64,000 nucleotides of DNA from assembly GCA_963639765.1 (NCBI GenBank), contig CAVHXA010000009.1:1-64000 (forward strand), read 5' to 3'. The DNA comes from CAVHXA01 sp963639765. GTDB taxonomy: Bacteria; Bacillota; Clostridia; Oscillospirales; Oscillospiraceae. The translations under genes were made by a program, and so were the position numbers. Of the stretch, positions 42,518 to 51,420 are shown in pieces (the stretch's first letter is position 1; each line of letters begins with the position of its first letter). A model generated the notes under the pieces. It saw only the letters and a program-made list of their open reading frames with translations, was not told where the DNA came from and did not search any database.

Positions 42518-44257
42518 TCAGGAAAGGTCCTGCTCAATCTGAACTGCGGCCTGATACCCGCTTGCACAGGCATAGGCAAAATCATTGATGATTTCGAGCT
42601 TTTCTCCGCCGGGTGCGATATAGCGGTTTCCTACCGCATCACCTGCGCAATACAGCCCGGGCACGGGCTTGCCGCCGGAGAGGACTCTGGTATTCGGATC
42701 GATGTCGATGCCGCCAAATACTCCGTCTGAGGCAATGTGCGTCTGAATTGCAAAGAAAGGTGCCGTTTCGATAGGGATCATATATTCGGCGGGCTTGAAG
42801 AAGTCGGCATCGCGCCCCTGATGGCACAGTGCATTGTATCGCTGCACGGTCTGCACCAGAGTCTGACGGTCACAGCCAATCTGGTCTGCCAGATCCTCGA
42901 GCGTGTCGGCTGCATAGTAGTGACCGCCTTTGAGCTCTTTTGCCGCCTGTGCGACATCCTCGGCAGAGGGCTTTTCCATGCTCATGCCGGCAATGGGCGG
43001 GCCGCCGGGACCGCCGCCTCCGGCAACGGAGGCACCGGGATTGTATTTGCCCTGTGCATCGGGAACCCCTGCGGCTACGTTGCGTCCGGTGCGATCGTAG
43101 TGCTGACGATAACCGGGCAGCGGATCCATTTCGTAGAGATTTTTATCCAGAATGGTGTAGCTCAGGGCCTGAGGCTGCTTGAGCTGTGACCACACAGGGC
43201 CCTCACCGTCGGTCCAGGTTTCGTTGATCCAGCGCCTGCCTTCCGCATTGACCTTCAGGGCTTCTCCGCGGCTTACGGAATTTCCGATCGGACCGATAAA
43301 CGGAACACCGCGCCCGCCAAGATAGGCGGCAGCCACGCTCTTGAGGTCTACGTCGATGCCGGCCTGCCTGGCCAGGGTGATGTGGTCGCCCGTGCATGAG
43401 GGAAGCCGGTGCGGGGTGGGCCGCGTAAAGGCGTTGTAGTATTCCGGCACGGTTTCCTTTAATACCGGACCGTGGGCGACGTTGCCGGTGGCCAGCAGAC
43501 AGGCACGGCAGGTGACAATGGTAAGGCCGCCCGGGTCCTGCGCGATTACGCCGCAGACCTTTCCGTTTTCTGTAATCAGCTGCCTGGCAGCTGTTTCGGT
43601 GCATATTGTTACACCGAGTTCCCTGAGGCGGGCCTCGCATTTTTCAACGATAAACTGACCGGCCGGTTTTCCGCCGCGCTTCGAGCTGATGCCCTTGCCA
43701 AACGGGGTCTGGCCGTATTCAAAGTTTTCTTCCATGTTGGCCCAGGTACACATCCAGTCAAACATGCCCGGCAGAGCACGGAAGGTGTTGTAGACCAGCT
43801 GGGGATCAAGCTCCCATCGTACGGTAGCCATGGCAGAGCGGACATAATCGTCCGTCTGGTCCGGAGTGCCGGCTGCACGTTCCCATGCAGTGCCGAACAT
43901 GCGGATGCCCTGCGCGTATTGTCCGCCGCCGCCCAGTGTCTGCAGCTTTTCGAGGATAACAACCTTTTTGCCGCTTTCGGCAAAGCGTGCGGCCGCAATC
44001 ACACCGGATGAGCCTCCGCCGATGATCAGAAGATCACAGTCATAAACATTTGCCTGCTCATGCGTTTCGGGTACAGGCGGCACATAGCCGACGGGGTGGA
44101 TAATGCGCATTCTGCACGCCGCAGCACAGGCTCCGCAGTCGATGCATTTTTCCGCGTCGATGGTCTGCCCGAGACCATTGTAGTGCAGGGCTCCGGTGGG
44201 GCAGATCCCGGAACAGCGACCGCAGGTGATGCATGTTCCTTTTACTTCGTATGCCAT
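42518..44257 (-). CDS. FAD flavoprotein with N-terminal 2[4Fe-4S] ferredoxin domain
   Basis: A 579-residue fusion. Residues about 10-60 carry two clusters, CITCGRCSGICP and CIDCGACAAAC, as in bacterial ferredoxins (the second lacks the usual Pro after the last Cys). The FAD-binding-2 domain follows: CDLLIIGGGSSGVIAAARFAESGKKVVILEK, then KPVPGLYCAGDAVGNRYIAPGG at the end. A short Gly-Pro linker (GGGGPGGPPIAG) occurs around residue 415. The enzyme could take electrons from reduced ferredoxin directly and reduce an organic acceptor. AAAGGAG precedes the ATG. An AraC gene lies directly upstream in the same orientation. Confidence 0.85.
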   Translation of the reverse strand: MAYEVKGTCITCGRCSGICPTGALHYNGLGQTIDAEKCIDCGACAAACRMRIIHPVGYVPPVPETHEQANVYDCDLLIIGGGSSGVIAAARFAESGKKVVILEKLQTLGGGGQYAQGIRMFGTAWERAAGTPDQTDDYVRSAMATVRWELDPQLVYNTFRALPGMFDWMCTWANMEENFEYGQTPFGKGISSKRGGKPAGQFIVEKCEARLRELGVTICTETAARQLITENGKVCGVIAQDPGGLTIVTCRACLLATGNVAHGPVLKETVPEYYNAFTRPTPHRLPSCTGDHITLARQAGIDVDLKSVAAAYLGGRGVPFIGPIGNSVSRGEALKVNAEGRRWINETWTDGEGPVWSQLKQPQALSYTILDKNLYEMDPLPGYRQHYDRTGRNVAAGVPDAQGKYNPGASVAGGGGPGGPPIAGMSMEKPSAEDVAQAAKELKGGHYYAADTLEDLADQIGCDRQTLVQTVQRYNALCHQGRDADFFKPAEYMIPIETAPFFAIQTHIASDGVFGGIDIDPNTRVLSGGKPVPGLYCAGDAVGNRYIAPGGEKLEIINDFAYACASGYQAAVQIEQDLS

Positions 44258-44403
44258 AGATAACTCCTTTCAGGTTTGCAGGTTCGTATACAAACATCAT
44301 CTTATCACAAAAACCGCCCGTTGTACAGAAGAAAAACAGCACGAAAAGAAGCACAGGTGCGGGCCGACGAAAGGGCATATGGATTCCGGTTCCCGGGTCG
44401 TAC

Positions 44404-44447
44404 GAAAAAAAGCCGGCGCGGAGAAGGACAGCACAGCTCCGCGCGGC
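44404..44447 (-). terminator. Terminator of the second AraC gene
   Basis: On the minus strand, GCCGCGCGGAG pairs with CTCCGCGCCGGC, followed by TTTTTTT. Confidence 0.85.
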
Positions 44448-44453
44448 AGATAC

Positions 44454-45764
44454 TTATTCTTTTTCCGTAAAGGTGCTGCGGTATTGTGTAGGGGTCATTC
44501 CCTCGAGCTTTTTGAAAACACGGGTGAGCGTCCAGGCACTCAGATATCCTACCTGCTCGGCAACCTGCGTGAGCGTGCAGTCGGTGTGGATCAGAATCGG
44601 TTTGGCTGCGTCGATTCGTACACGGTGCAGATAGTCCAGCGGACCCGTGCCCATGGCCCGCTTGAAGCTTCGTGAAAGACTTGACAGGCTCATGGAGAAA
44701 ATACGGCTGAGCGCCGAGACATCCAGATCGGGATCGCAATGGTGTTCGTGAATATAGGCAACGATAGCGTCGGCTCCGGACACGGTGGGCTGCTGCAGGC
44801 GGCTGAAATATTCGATGATGTCGTTCTGGATGGTCTCAATGCTGGTGAAACGCAGTGTTTCGTTGGGCGGAGCATGCCACGAGGGAACCTCCTCATGTCG
44901 ATCCGGACGACACAGAGCGTCGGCCAGTGAAAAGAGAAGCTCGGTATATTGCCGCACAAAGCCAACATGTGCCAGGTCCACCATGGTATAATTGGTTACC
45001 ATCATCAGCATCAGCTCACAGGCATCGTCATACAGTCCCTGCGCCAGATTGGAAATCAGACGGTTCAGAACCTGGTCCGGCGGAATGGAACCAAGTATCT
45101 GGTGGCCGGAGGACTGATAGTCGTAATAGGTCAGCACCGGCGCGCGCTCTGAAAACAGTTCGGCATAGCGCATGAGCTGAACCGCCTGTGTATAGGCCTG
45201 ACTCAGCTGGTCAAGCCCGGAAAAGACGGCGCTGACCGTAATGAATAAAAGCAGCTGCTCCTGACGTTCAACAGACGAGAGCTCCTGCTGCAGAGCTCCG
45301 GCCAGCTCGGCCATGGTTTCTTCGGGCCGGGGGCACGGTTCGGCAGGATTCAGCAGGGCGACCAGATACTCGTCTTTTCTGGTAAAGAGTACTCCGGTGC
45401 AGCTTCTGCCAAGAACCGCAGTCAGTCGTTCACGCAGGATGCCGCCGCGTTCTCCTTCGCTGAAATAGCGATGGCGGTCGTCGTATTGACGGCCGCTGGT
45501 ATCTTCGGCACGGATACAGGCTACGGCACAAAGCGCGGAGCGGAAGTTGGCCATTTTCTGAGCTACGGCGGCTTCGGCAGGGTGGTTCAGATTGTCCCGG
45601 ATGCGGGGAATATCGCCAAATACGTCCTGCCCATCGAGACAGCTCGAAAATATGCTCTCTTCATAGCGTTCCTGTACCCGTTCAAGCTCCAGCCGGGCTG
45701 CATCCAGAGCCTGCTGCAGCTGCGCGGGATCCGGATTTTGCGTTGTATGCTCCTGTACTGACAT
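44454..45764 (-). CDS. AraC family transcriptional regulator
   Basis: A 436-residue protein with a C-terminal double helix-turn-helix (DLDVSALSRIFSMSLSSLSRSFKRAMGTG and LTQVAEQVGYLSAWTLTRVFKKLEGMTPTQYR) and a long N-terminal region with a coiled-coil start (QLQQALDAARLELERVQERYEES). It resembles the AraC protein at 20706 in length and layout. ATG 45764 follows AAGGAGGGCGGAG. Placed before the ferredoxin-flavoprotein, which it likely regulates although a terminator separates them. Confidence 0.88.
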   Translation of the reverse strand: MSVQEHTTQNPDPAQLQQALDAARLELERVQERYEESIFSSCLDGQDVFGDIPRIRDNLNHPAEAAVAQKMANFRSALCAVACIRAEDTSGRQYDDRHRYFSEGERGGILRERLTAVLGRSCTGVLFTRKDEYLVALLNPAEPCPRPEETMAELAGALQQELSSVERQEQLLLFITVSAVFSGLDQLSQAYTQAVQLMRYAELFSERAPVLTYYDYQSSGHQILGSIPPDQVLNRLISNLAQGLYDDACELMLMMVTNYTMVDLAHVGFVRQYTELLFSLADALCRPDRHEEVPSWHAPPNETLRFTSIETIQNDIIEYFSRLQQPTVSGADAIVAYIHEHHCDPDLDVSALSRIFSMSLSSLSRSFKRAMGTGPLDYLHRVRIDAAKPILIHTDCTLTQVAEQVGYLSAWTLTRVFKKLEGMTPTQYRSTFTEKE

Positions 45765-45799
45765 ATTTTCTCCGCCCTCCTTCACAGCCTTATACAAAG

Positions 45800-45828
45800 A
45801 TTATACAGCCGCCGTACACGCATTGCAA
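45800..45828 (-). promoter_or_regulatory. Promoter of the second AraC gene
   Basis: On the minus strand, TTGCAA (45828-45823), 17-nt spacer, TATAAT (45805-45800). Confidence 0.75.
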
Positions 45829-45975
45829 GACGGGAGCGGATGTCGGAAACGAAAATGAGGCACGGACCTCGTTTTCTGCTTTCATCGCAAGCTCTGCTCG
45901 AAACGCGTGATTGCGGACAGATTTTGTTTGGCTTCTAACTGTTATGTCGGCAGGCCGGTGCTGCGGCTTTTGGCC

Positions 45976-46004
45976 TTGTACTGCGGGCGGATGTGTGATA
46001 AAAT
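45976..46004 (+). promoter_or_regulatory. Promoter of the recJ operon
   Basis: TTGTAC at 45976-45981, 17-nt spacer, TAAAAT at 45999-46004. Confidence 0.7.
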
Positions 46005-46076
46005 AAAGGTTGAAATTCTTTGAAAACTGCTGCCGGGAAAGCAAACCCGGGCAGGCTCTGCCGAAGGTCGGCAGAT

Positions 46077-48158
46077 ATGTGTGGATGTGAGCATTGTTTG
46101 AAATACGAAACCTGGAACCTGCCGAGCAGTGACCCACAGGCTGTGCGGGAGCTTGCGCAGGCCGGAATATCTCCGCTGGTTGCGGCCGTGATGGCCGGAC
46201 GGGGCTATACAAAGCCTCAGGCGGCATACGATTTTTTAAACTCCTGGAAGGAGCCTTTGCCGGACCCCATGCTGATGCCGGATATGGACCGGGCCGTGGC
46301 CCGGATCCAAAGGGCACTGGTCTGCGGTGAGCAGATGGCTGTGTATGGGGATTACGACGTAGACGGCATTACCGCCACGTGCCTGCTGACCCAGTTTCTC
46401 AGAAACAGCGGCGGCAGCGTCACATACTACATTCCCGACCGCATCGAAGAAGGCTATGGCCTGAATGCGACCGCAGTGCGGACGCTGCACAGCCGCGGCG
46501 TACGCCTGATCATAACCGTCGACTGCGGCATTACCGCAATAAGCGAGGCACAGCTGTGCAAAAGCCTTGGCATGGACCTGATCATCACCGACCACCATGC
46601 CTGTCGGGACGAGCTCCCGGATGCTGTGGCTGTGGTCAATCCGCATCGGGCCGACAGCGTCTATCCCTTTCCGCAGATTGCGGGCGTGGGCGTGGCCTTT
46701 AAGCTGGCGGCGGCGCTGGCAGACGACCGGCAGGCCGTATTCGACGAATACTGCGACCTGGTCTGTCTCGGAACCATTGCGGACGTGATGCCGCTGCTGC
46801 ACGAAAACCGCACCTACGTAACCTGCGGCATTCGGGCTTTGAGCCATGCGCGGCGGCCGGGCCTGAAGCAGCTGATCGGCGAATGCGGCATCACGGCGGT
46901 TTCGGCCACCTCCATCGGATATGCCCTGTGTCCGCGGATCAACGCGGCCGGGCGGCTCGGGCAGGTTTCACTTGCAACCGAGCTGATCCTTACAGACGAC
47001 TATCTCCGTGCCGCCGAGCTGGCAGACAGTCTGTGCGCGCTCAACCGCAGGCGTCAGACCATCGAGCAGCAGATCTATGTCGAAGCCAGGCAGATGCTTG
47101 CCGACCAGCCGCAGCCCGACGTCATCGTCCTTGCGGGGCGCAGCTGGCATCAGGGCGTGGTGGGGATTGTAGCCTCGCGCCTGGCAGAAGAATACGGCCG
47201 TCCCACGTTTCTGATCTGTCTCGACGGGCAGCGGGGGAAGGCTTCCTCGCGCAGCTACGGCGGGTTCAATCTCTTTTCGGCACTGGAGCAGTGCGCGGAT
47301 CTGCTCGAGAGCTTTGGCGGACATGAACTGGCTGCGGGCTTTACCATCCTTGAAGACAGCATTGCACCCTTCGCTGAACGCATGGGTGCTCTGGCCCGGG
47401 CCTATTACGCGAACGCCGTTGGCGGAAGTGTGCTGCAGGCAGACTGCTGTATTGCGGACTCATCACTCCTGACACTCGAAAACACCCGGGCGCTTGATGT
47501 GCTTGAGCCCTGCGGCGCGGCCTTTGCAAGGCCGGTATTCGTCCTGCGAGGCGTTACGGTTGAGCAGCTCAGTGAGGTGGGCGGAGGCAAGCATCTTCGG
47601 CTGCGGCTCCGACAGGCGGACCACAGCTTTTTCGGCATCTTTTTCTCGGTCAACGAGCTTCGCTCCGGCATTTCCGAGGGAGACACGGTTGAGCTTGCCT
47701 TCTGTCCGCAGGTCAACGAATTCCGAGGCGTACGCTCTGTCCAGCTCAACATCACCGATATCCGTCCAGAAGAGAGCGAACGGCGTGCGCAGCAGCGTCA
47801 GGCCGGGATATACGGGCGATATCGCGCAGGTGCGATTACAGCCTCCGAGGCAGAGGAGCTTTTGCCTGTGCGCAGCGACTTTGTGGCTGTGTGGCGCTAT
47901 CTGAGCAGCCGATGCCGCGAAGGGACACTGCAGGCGGACACGGCAAGTCTGAGCCGCCGGATTGCCCGCTGCTGCGGACAGCCGTGCAGCTATATGCGCA
48001 CGCGCATTTGTCTGGATGTGTTCGCCGAGTGCGGGCTGATCGCCGCCGAATATCACGACCGAAGCATCCGTATTACGCTCTGCGCAGGCGACAAAAAGGT
48101 CGACCTGAACCGGAGCACCATCATCACCGCACTGCAGCGGCTGAAGGCAGGTGAATAA
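46077..48158 (+). CDS. recJ: Single-stranded-DNA-specific exonuclease RecJ
   Basis: A 693-residue DHH-family exonuclease degrading ssDNA 5' to 3' in repair and recombination. Motif I is VYGDYDVDGITA, the DHH motif is ITDHHACRDELPDA, and the DHHA1 domain lies around GRSWHQGVVGIVASRLAEEYGRP and SFGGHELAAGFT. The C-terminal RecJ OB region follows (FGIFFSVNEL). Start is uncertain: ATG 46077 or TTG 46098 (LKYETWNLP, better aligned with the family). It leads recJ-rel-dtd-MBL-hemZ with 3-nt or overlapping junctions. Confidence 0.94.
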   Translation: MCGCEHCLKYETWNLPSSDPQAVRELAQAGISPLVAAVMAGRGYTKPQAAYDFLNSWKEPLPDPMLMPDMDRAVARIQRALVCGEQMAVYGDYDVDGITATCLLTQFLRNSGGSVTYYIPDRIEEGYGLNATAVRTLHSRGVRLIITVDCGITAISEAQLCKSLGMDLIITDHHACRDELPDAVAVVNPHRADSVYPFPQIAGVGVAFKLAAALADDRQAVFDEYCDLVCLGTIADVMPLLHENRTYVTCGIRALSHARRPGLKQLIGECGITAVSATSIGYALCPRINAAGRLGQVSLATELILTDDYLRAAELADSLCALNRRRQTIEQQIYVEARQMLADQPQPDVIVLAGRSWHQGVVGIVASRLAEEYGRPTFLICLDGQRGKASSRSYGGFNLFSALEQCADLLESFGGHELAAGFTILEDSIAPFAERMGALARAYYANAVGGSVLQADCCIADSSLLTLENTRALDVLEPCGAAFARPVFVLRGVTVEQLSEVGGGKHLRLRLRQADHSFFGIFFSVNELRSGISEGDTVELAFCPQVNEFRGVRSVQLNITDIRPEESERRAQQRQAGIYGRYRAGAITASEAEELLPVRSDFVAVWRYLSSRCREGTLQADTASLSRRIARCCGQPCSYMRTRICLDVFAECGLIAAEYHDRSIRITLCAGDKKVDLNRSTIITALQRLKAGE

Positions 48159-48161
48159 CAC

Positions 48162-50342
48162 ATGGAATCCGTATCCGAGCACTATGACGCAATGATGCAG
48201 TCCGTAAAGCAGAATATCGCCGGCGCCGATCTCGACCGGATTCAGGAGGCATATGCGTATGCGCTGGTCAAGCATGCAGACCAGAAGCGAAAAGATGGCT
48301 CTCCGTATATCATTCACCCGCTGGCGGTAGCACAGATTGTGGCGGAAATCGGGCTGGATACCGATTCCGTGCTGGCTGCCCTGCTGCACGACTGCATAGA
48401 AGACACCGACTCCACCTTCGACGAAATCGCAAGGCGCTTCGGAACAACGGTAGCCGAGCTGGTCGAGGGCGTAACCAAGCTTACGCGGGTTGCCTTTTCC
48501 TCCATGGAAGAAGAACAGATGGAAAATCTGCGCAAAATGTTCATGGCCATGAGCCGCGATATCCGCGTGATTCTCATCAAGCTGGCAGACCGTCTGCACA
48601 ACACGCGCACGCTGCAGTACCAGACGCCGGAAAAGCAGCGCACAAAGTCGCTTGAGACCATGGAGGTCTATGCGCCGCTGGCACACCGTCTGGGCATTCA
48701 GGCCATCAAGTGGGAACTGGAAGACACCTCACTGAAGTATCTCGATCCGGTGGCCTACGACGAAATCAGCCGTGCGCTCGACATGCGGCAGCAGCAGTCC
48801 AAGCCCTTTATGGAGGCGGTCTATACGCGGCTCAGCGACCGTATGCAGGAGGCGGGCATCCGCGGTCAGATTACCTTCCGCATGAAGCACATCTACAGCA
48901 TCTATCGCAAGATGTACAGCCAGAACCTCACACTGAACGAGGTCTATGATCTGTATGCCTTTCGTGTGATTGTAGAATCCATCCCCGACTGCTACAACAT
49001 CCTGGGGCATGTACACGACCTGTTCAACCTTGTCCCGGGCCGCTTTAAGGACTATATCTCCACACCCAAGCCCAACGGCTATCAGAGCCTGCATACCACA
49101 GTTATCGGCTCTGAGGGAATCCCGTTTGAGGTTCAGATCCGCACCTGGGACATGCACCGTGTGGCAGAATACGGTGTTGCCGCCCACTGGAAGTATAAGC
49201 AGGGCGGACAGGGCAGCGGAAGCGAGGAAAAGTTCGAATGGGTCCGTCGCCTGCTCGAAAACCAGCAGGACACCGACGCCGACGAGTACATCCACAGCCT
49301 CAAGATCGACATGTTCGACGACGAGGTATTCGTCTTTACGCCGCAGGGCAAGCTGATTTCGCTGCCCGCGGGCTCCACGCCCATCGATTTTGCCTACAGC
49401 ATCCATTCCGAGGTCGGCAACCACATGATCGGCGCGAGAATCAACAGCCGCATTGTGGGCTACGACACCAAGCTGCAGAACGGCGACATCGTTGAGATTA
49501 TCACCTCGCGCAGTGCCCGGGGACCAAGCCGGGACTGGCTGAACCTCTGCAAGAGCAATCAGGCCCGGAACAAAATCAGGCAGTGGTACAAAAAAGAGCG
49601 CCGCGAAGAGAACATCGAGCGGGGCCGCAGCAGCTTTGAGTCTGAGCTCAGGCGTCAGGGCTTTTCCACGGCCATGCTGACCGACGAAATACAGACACTG
49701 CTGCTCCGGCGCGTTTCCTTCAACACCATGGACGACATGTACGCTGCGATCGGCTACGGCGGCATGACCGCACTCAAATCCGTAAACCGCGTCCGCGAGG
49801 AGCTGCAGCGATCCTCACGGGCCTCTGCGGCACAGAAGGAAGATCCGCACCGGCAGGCCTCTGCGGACCTGCATCCGCGCAGAAACATCAGGGGTGTTCT
49901 GGTAGAAGACATCGGCGACTGCATGATCAAGTTTGCCCGCTGCTGCACGCCCGTCCCGGGCGACGACATCGTCGGCTTTGTAACAAAGCTGTCGGGCGTT
50001 TCCATCCACCGCCGGGACTGTCCGAACGCCGCTGCCGCAGCAGGCCCCAACCTCGACGGGCGCTGGGTAAAGGTCAGCTGGACTGAAACCGAGACGGAGG
50101 CATTTTCCACCTCTCTGGTCCTCGAATCCGAAGACCGCGACAACATGGCACTCGACGTGGCCACGGCCATGGCCTCCATGAAGCTCAAGGTTACCGAGCT
50201 GGGCTGCCGCGTGGTCGACGGGGGCAAGTGTATAACAAACCTCACCTTTGAGGTGCGCGACGCGGCACAGCTGCAGCAGATAAAAAACAGACTGATGGGC
50301 ATTCGAGGCGTTACGGCCATCAAGCGGGGGAGGAGCACATGA
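48162..50342 (+). CDS. Bifunctional (p)ppGpp synthetase/hydrolase
   Basis: A 726-residue Rel/SpoT homologue. The hydrolase domain retains HDCIEDTD; the synthetase domain has YAFRVIVESIPDCYNILGHVHDLF and RFKDYISTPKPNGYQSLHTTV; then TGS (VFTPQGKLISLPAGSTPIDFAYSIHSE), the zinc-finger-like CCTPVPGDDIVGFVT region and a C-terminal ACT domain. Both activities therefore look intact. It is the stringent response enzyme of this organism. It lies 3 nt after recJ and overlaps dtd. Confidence 0.96.
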   Translation: MESVSEHYDAMMQSVKQNIAGADLDRIQEAYAYALVKHADQKRKDGSPYIIHPLAVAQIVAEIGLDTDSVLAALLHDCIEDTDSTFDEIARRFGTTVAELVEGVTKLTRVAFSSMEEEQMENLRKMFMAMSRDIRVILIKLADRLHNTRTLQYQTPEKQRTKSLETMEVYAPLAHRLGIQAIKWELEDTSLKYLDPVAYDEISRALDMRQQQSKPFMEAVYTRLSDRMQEAGIRGQITFRMKHIYSIYRKMYSQNLTLNEVYDLYAFRVIVESIPDCYNILGHVHDLFNLVPGRFKDYISTPKPNGYQSLHTTVIGSEGIPFEVQIRTWDMHRVAEYGVAAHWKYKQGGQGSGSEEKFEWVRRLLENQQDTDADEYIHSLKIDMFDDEVFVFTPQGKLISLPAGSTPIDFAYSIHSEVGNHMIGARINSRIVGYDTKLQNGDIVEIITSRSARGPSRDWLNLCKSNQARNKIRQWYKKERREENIERGRSSFESELRRQGFSTAMLTDEIQTLLLRRVSFNTMDDMYAAIGYGGMTALKSVNRVREELQRSSRASAAQKEDPHRQASADLHPRRNIRGVLVEDIGDCMIKFARCCTPVPGDDIVGFVTKLSGVSIHRRDCPNAAAAAGPNLDGRWVKVSWTETETEAFSTSLVLESEDRDNMALDVATAMASMKLKVTELGCRVVDGGKCITNLTFEVRDAAQLQQIKNRLMGIRGVTAIKRGRST

Positions 50343-50812
50343 GAGCAGTTCTGACACGCGTGCGGTCCGCCTGCGTATGCATCGACGGCCGCGAGACAGG
50401 GCGGATTGGGCAGGGCTTTCTGGTTCTGCTGGGGGTGGGGCCCGACGACACACACGAGACCTGCCGCAGACTGGCCGAAAAAATCTGCTCGCTTCGCATC
50501 TTTGGCGACGAAAACGGAAAAATGAACCGAAGTCTCGACGATGTTGGAGGCGGGCTTCTGGTGGTCAGCCAGTTTACCCTCTATGGCGACTGCGCAAAAG
50601 GCCGACGGCCCTCGTTTACGGGCGCGGCTCCGTCCGCGCAGGCCAACGCGCTGTATGTGCGTTTTCTCGAAGAATGCACCCGGCTGGGGCACACGCCGCA
50701 GCACGGCAGCTTTGGCGCGGATATGCAGGTTGCTTCGATAAACGACGGACCTGTTACACTGATTCTGGATACGGACCTGTGGTCTGTGTCCGCAAAGGGA
50801 GGACCGGCATGA
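50339..50812 (+). CDS. dtd: D-aminoacyl-tRNA deacylase
   Basis: A 157-residue DTD-family enzyme that hydrolyses D-amino acids from tRNA. Catalytic-site motifs are SQFTLYGDC (normally SQFTL) and the late NDGPVTLILDT. It overlaps rel by 4 nt and the MBL gene by 4 nt. The rel-dtd-MBL order is common in Firmicutes. Confidence 0.96.
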   Translation: MRAVLTRVRSACVCIDGRETGRIGQGFLVLLGVGPDDTHETCRRLAEKICSLRIFGDENGKMNRSLDDVGGGLLVVSQFTLYGDCAKGRRPSFTGAAPSAQANALYVRFLEECTRLGHTPQHGSFGADMQVASINDGPVTLILDTDLWSVSAKGGPA

Positions 50813-51420
50813 AAATTACCTGTCTGCAGCTTGGCGCGTATGCGACCAACTGCTATATCGTATGGGACGAGGCTACCGGCCGCGCCGCGGTGATCGATCC
50901 GGGCGACGACTGTCCGGCTATCGCATCGGCTCTTGCACGGAAAAATCTTACGGTTGGGCTGATTCTGCTGACCCACGGCCATTTTGACCATACCGGCGCG
51001 GTAGATGCGCTGCGCGAACAGACCGGCGCACCGGTGTACATGCACCGGGCAGACCTGTCCCTGGACAGGCAGGTCATGGACGTGACAAAGCCCTTCTGCT
51101 TTTACGACGAGGGCGACACGGTTTCACTGGATGCGCTGCAATTCCGGGTTCTGCACACCCCGGGGCACACGCCGGGCAGTGTGTGCCTTGTCTGCGGCGA
51201 GGCTCTGTTTTCAGGCGACACGCTGTTTTGCGGCAGCTGCGGACGCACGGATTTTCCGGGCGGAAGCTGGGACGACATGGAGCACAGCCTTGCACGCCTG
51301 TATGCGCTGCCGGGGAACTATACCGTTCTGCCGGGGCATGAGAGCCTGACCATGCTTGCGGATGAGCGCGTGACCAATCCCTTTATGCGGCAGGCACTTG
51401 CGGACCTGAAGACCACATGA
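50809..51420 (+). CDS. Metallo-beta-lactamase-fold hydrolase (glyoxalase II-like)
   Basis: A 203-residue MBL protein. The zinc motif is LTHGHFDHTGAV (HxHxDH) near residue 60, with a third His in HTPGHTPGSVC and the Asp in FSGDTLFCGSCGRTDFPGG, and a last His in LPGHE. This is the YqgX/glyoxalase II-like group. Substrate is not certain. It overlaps dtd and hemZ by 4 nt each. Confidence 0.9.
   Translation: MKITCLQLGAYATNCYIVWDEATGRAAVIDPGDDCPAIASALARKNLTVGLILLTHGHFDHTGAVDALREQTGAPVYMHRADLSLDRQVMDVTKPFCFYDEGDTVSLDALQFRVLHTPGHTPGSVCLVCGEALFSGDTLFCGSCGRTDFPGGSWDDMEHSLARLYALPGNYTVLPGHESLTMLADERVTNPFMRQALADLKTT

Larger units (their letters stand above)
45765..46076. other. Divergent promoter region, AraC and recJ
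   Basis: No gene is seen. It contains promoters for both flanking genes. A 7-bp hairpin CTGCCGA/TCGGCAG at 46058-46074, with AAGG at its loop and another GCCGGG/CCCGGGC arm just upstream, lies directly before the recJ start. Confidence 0.55.
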
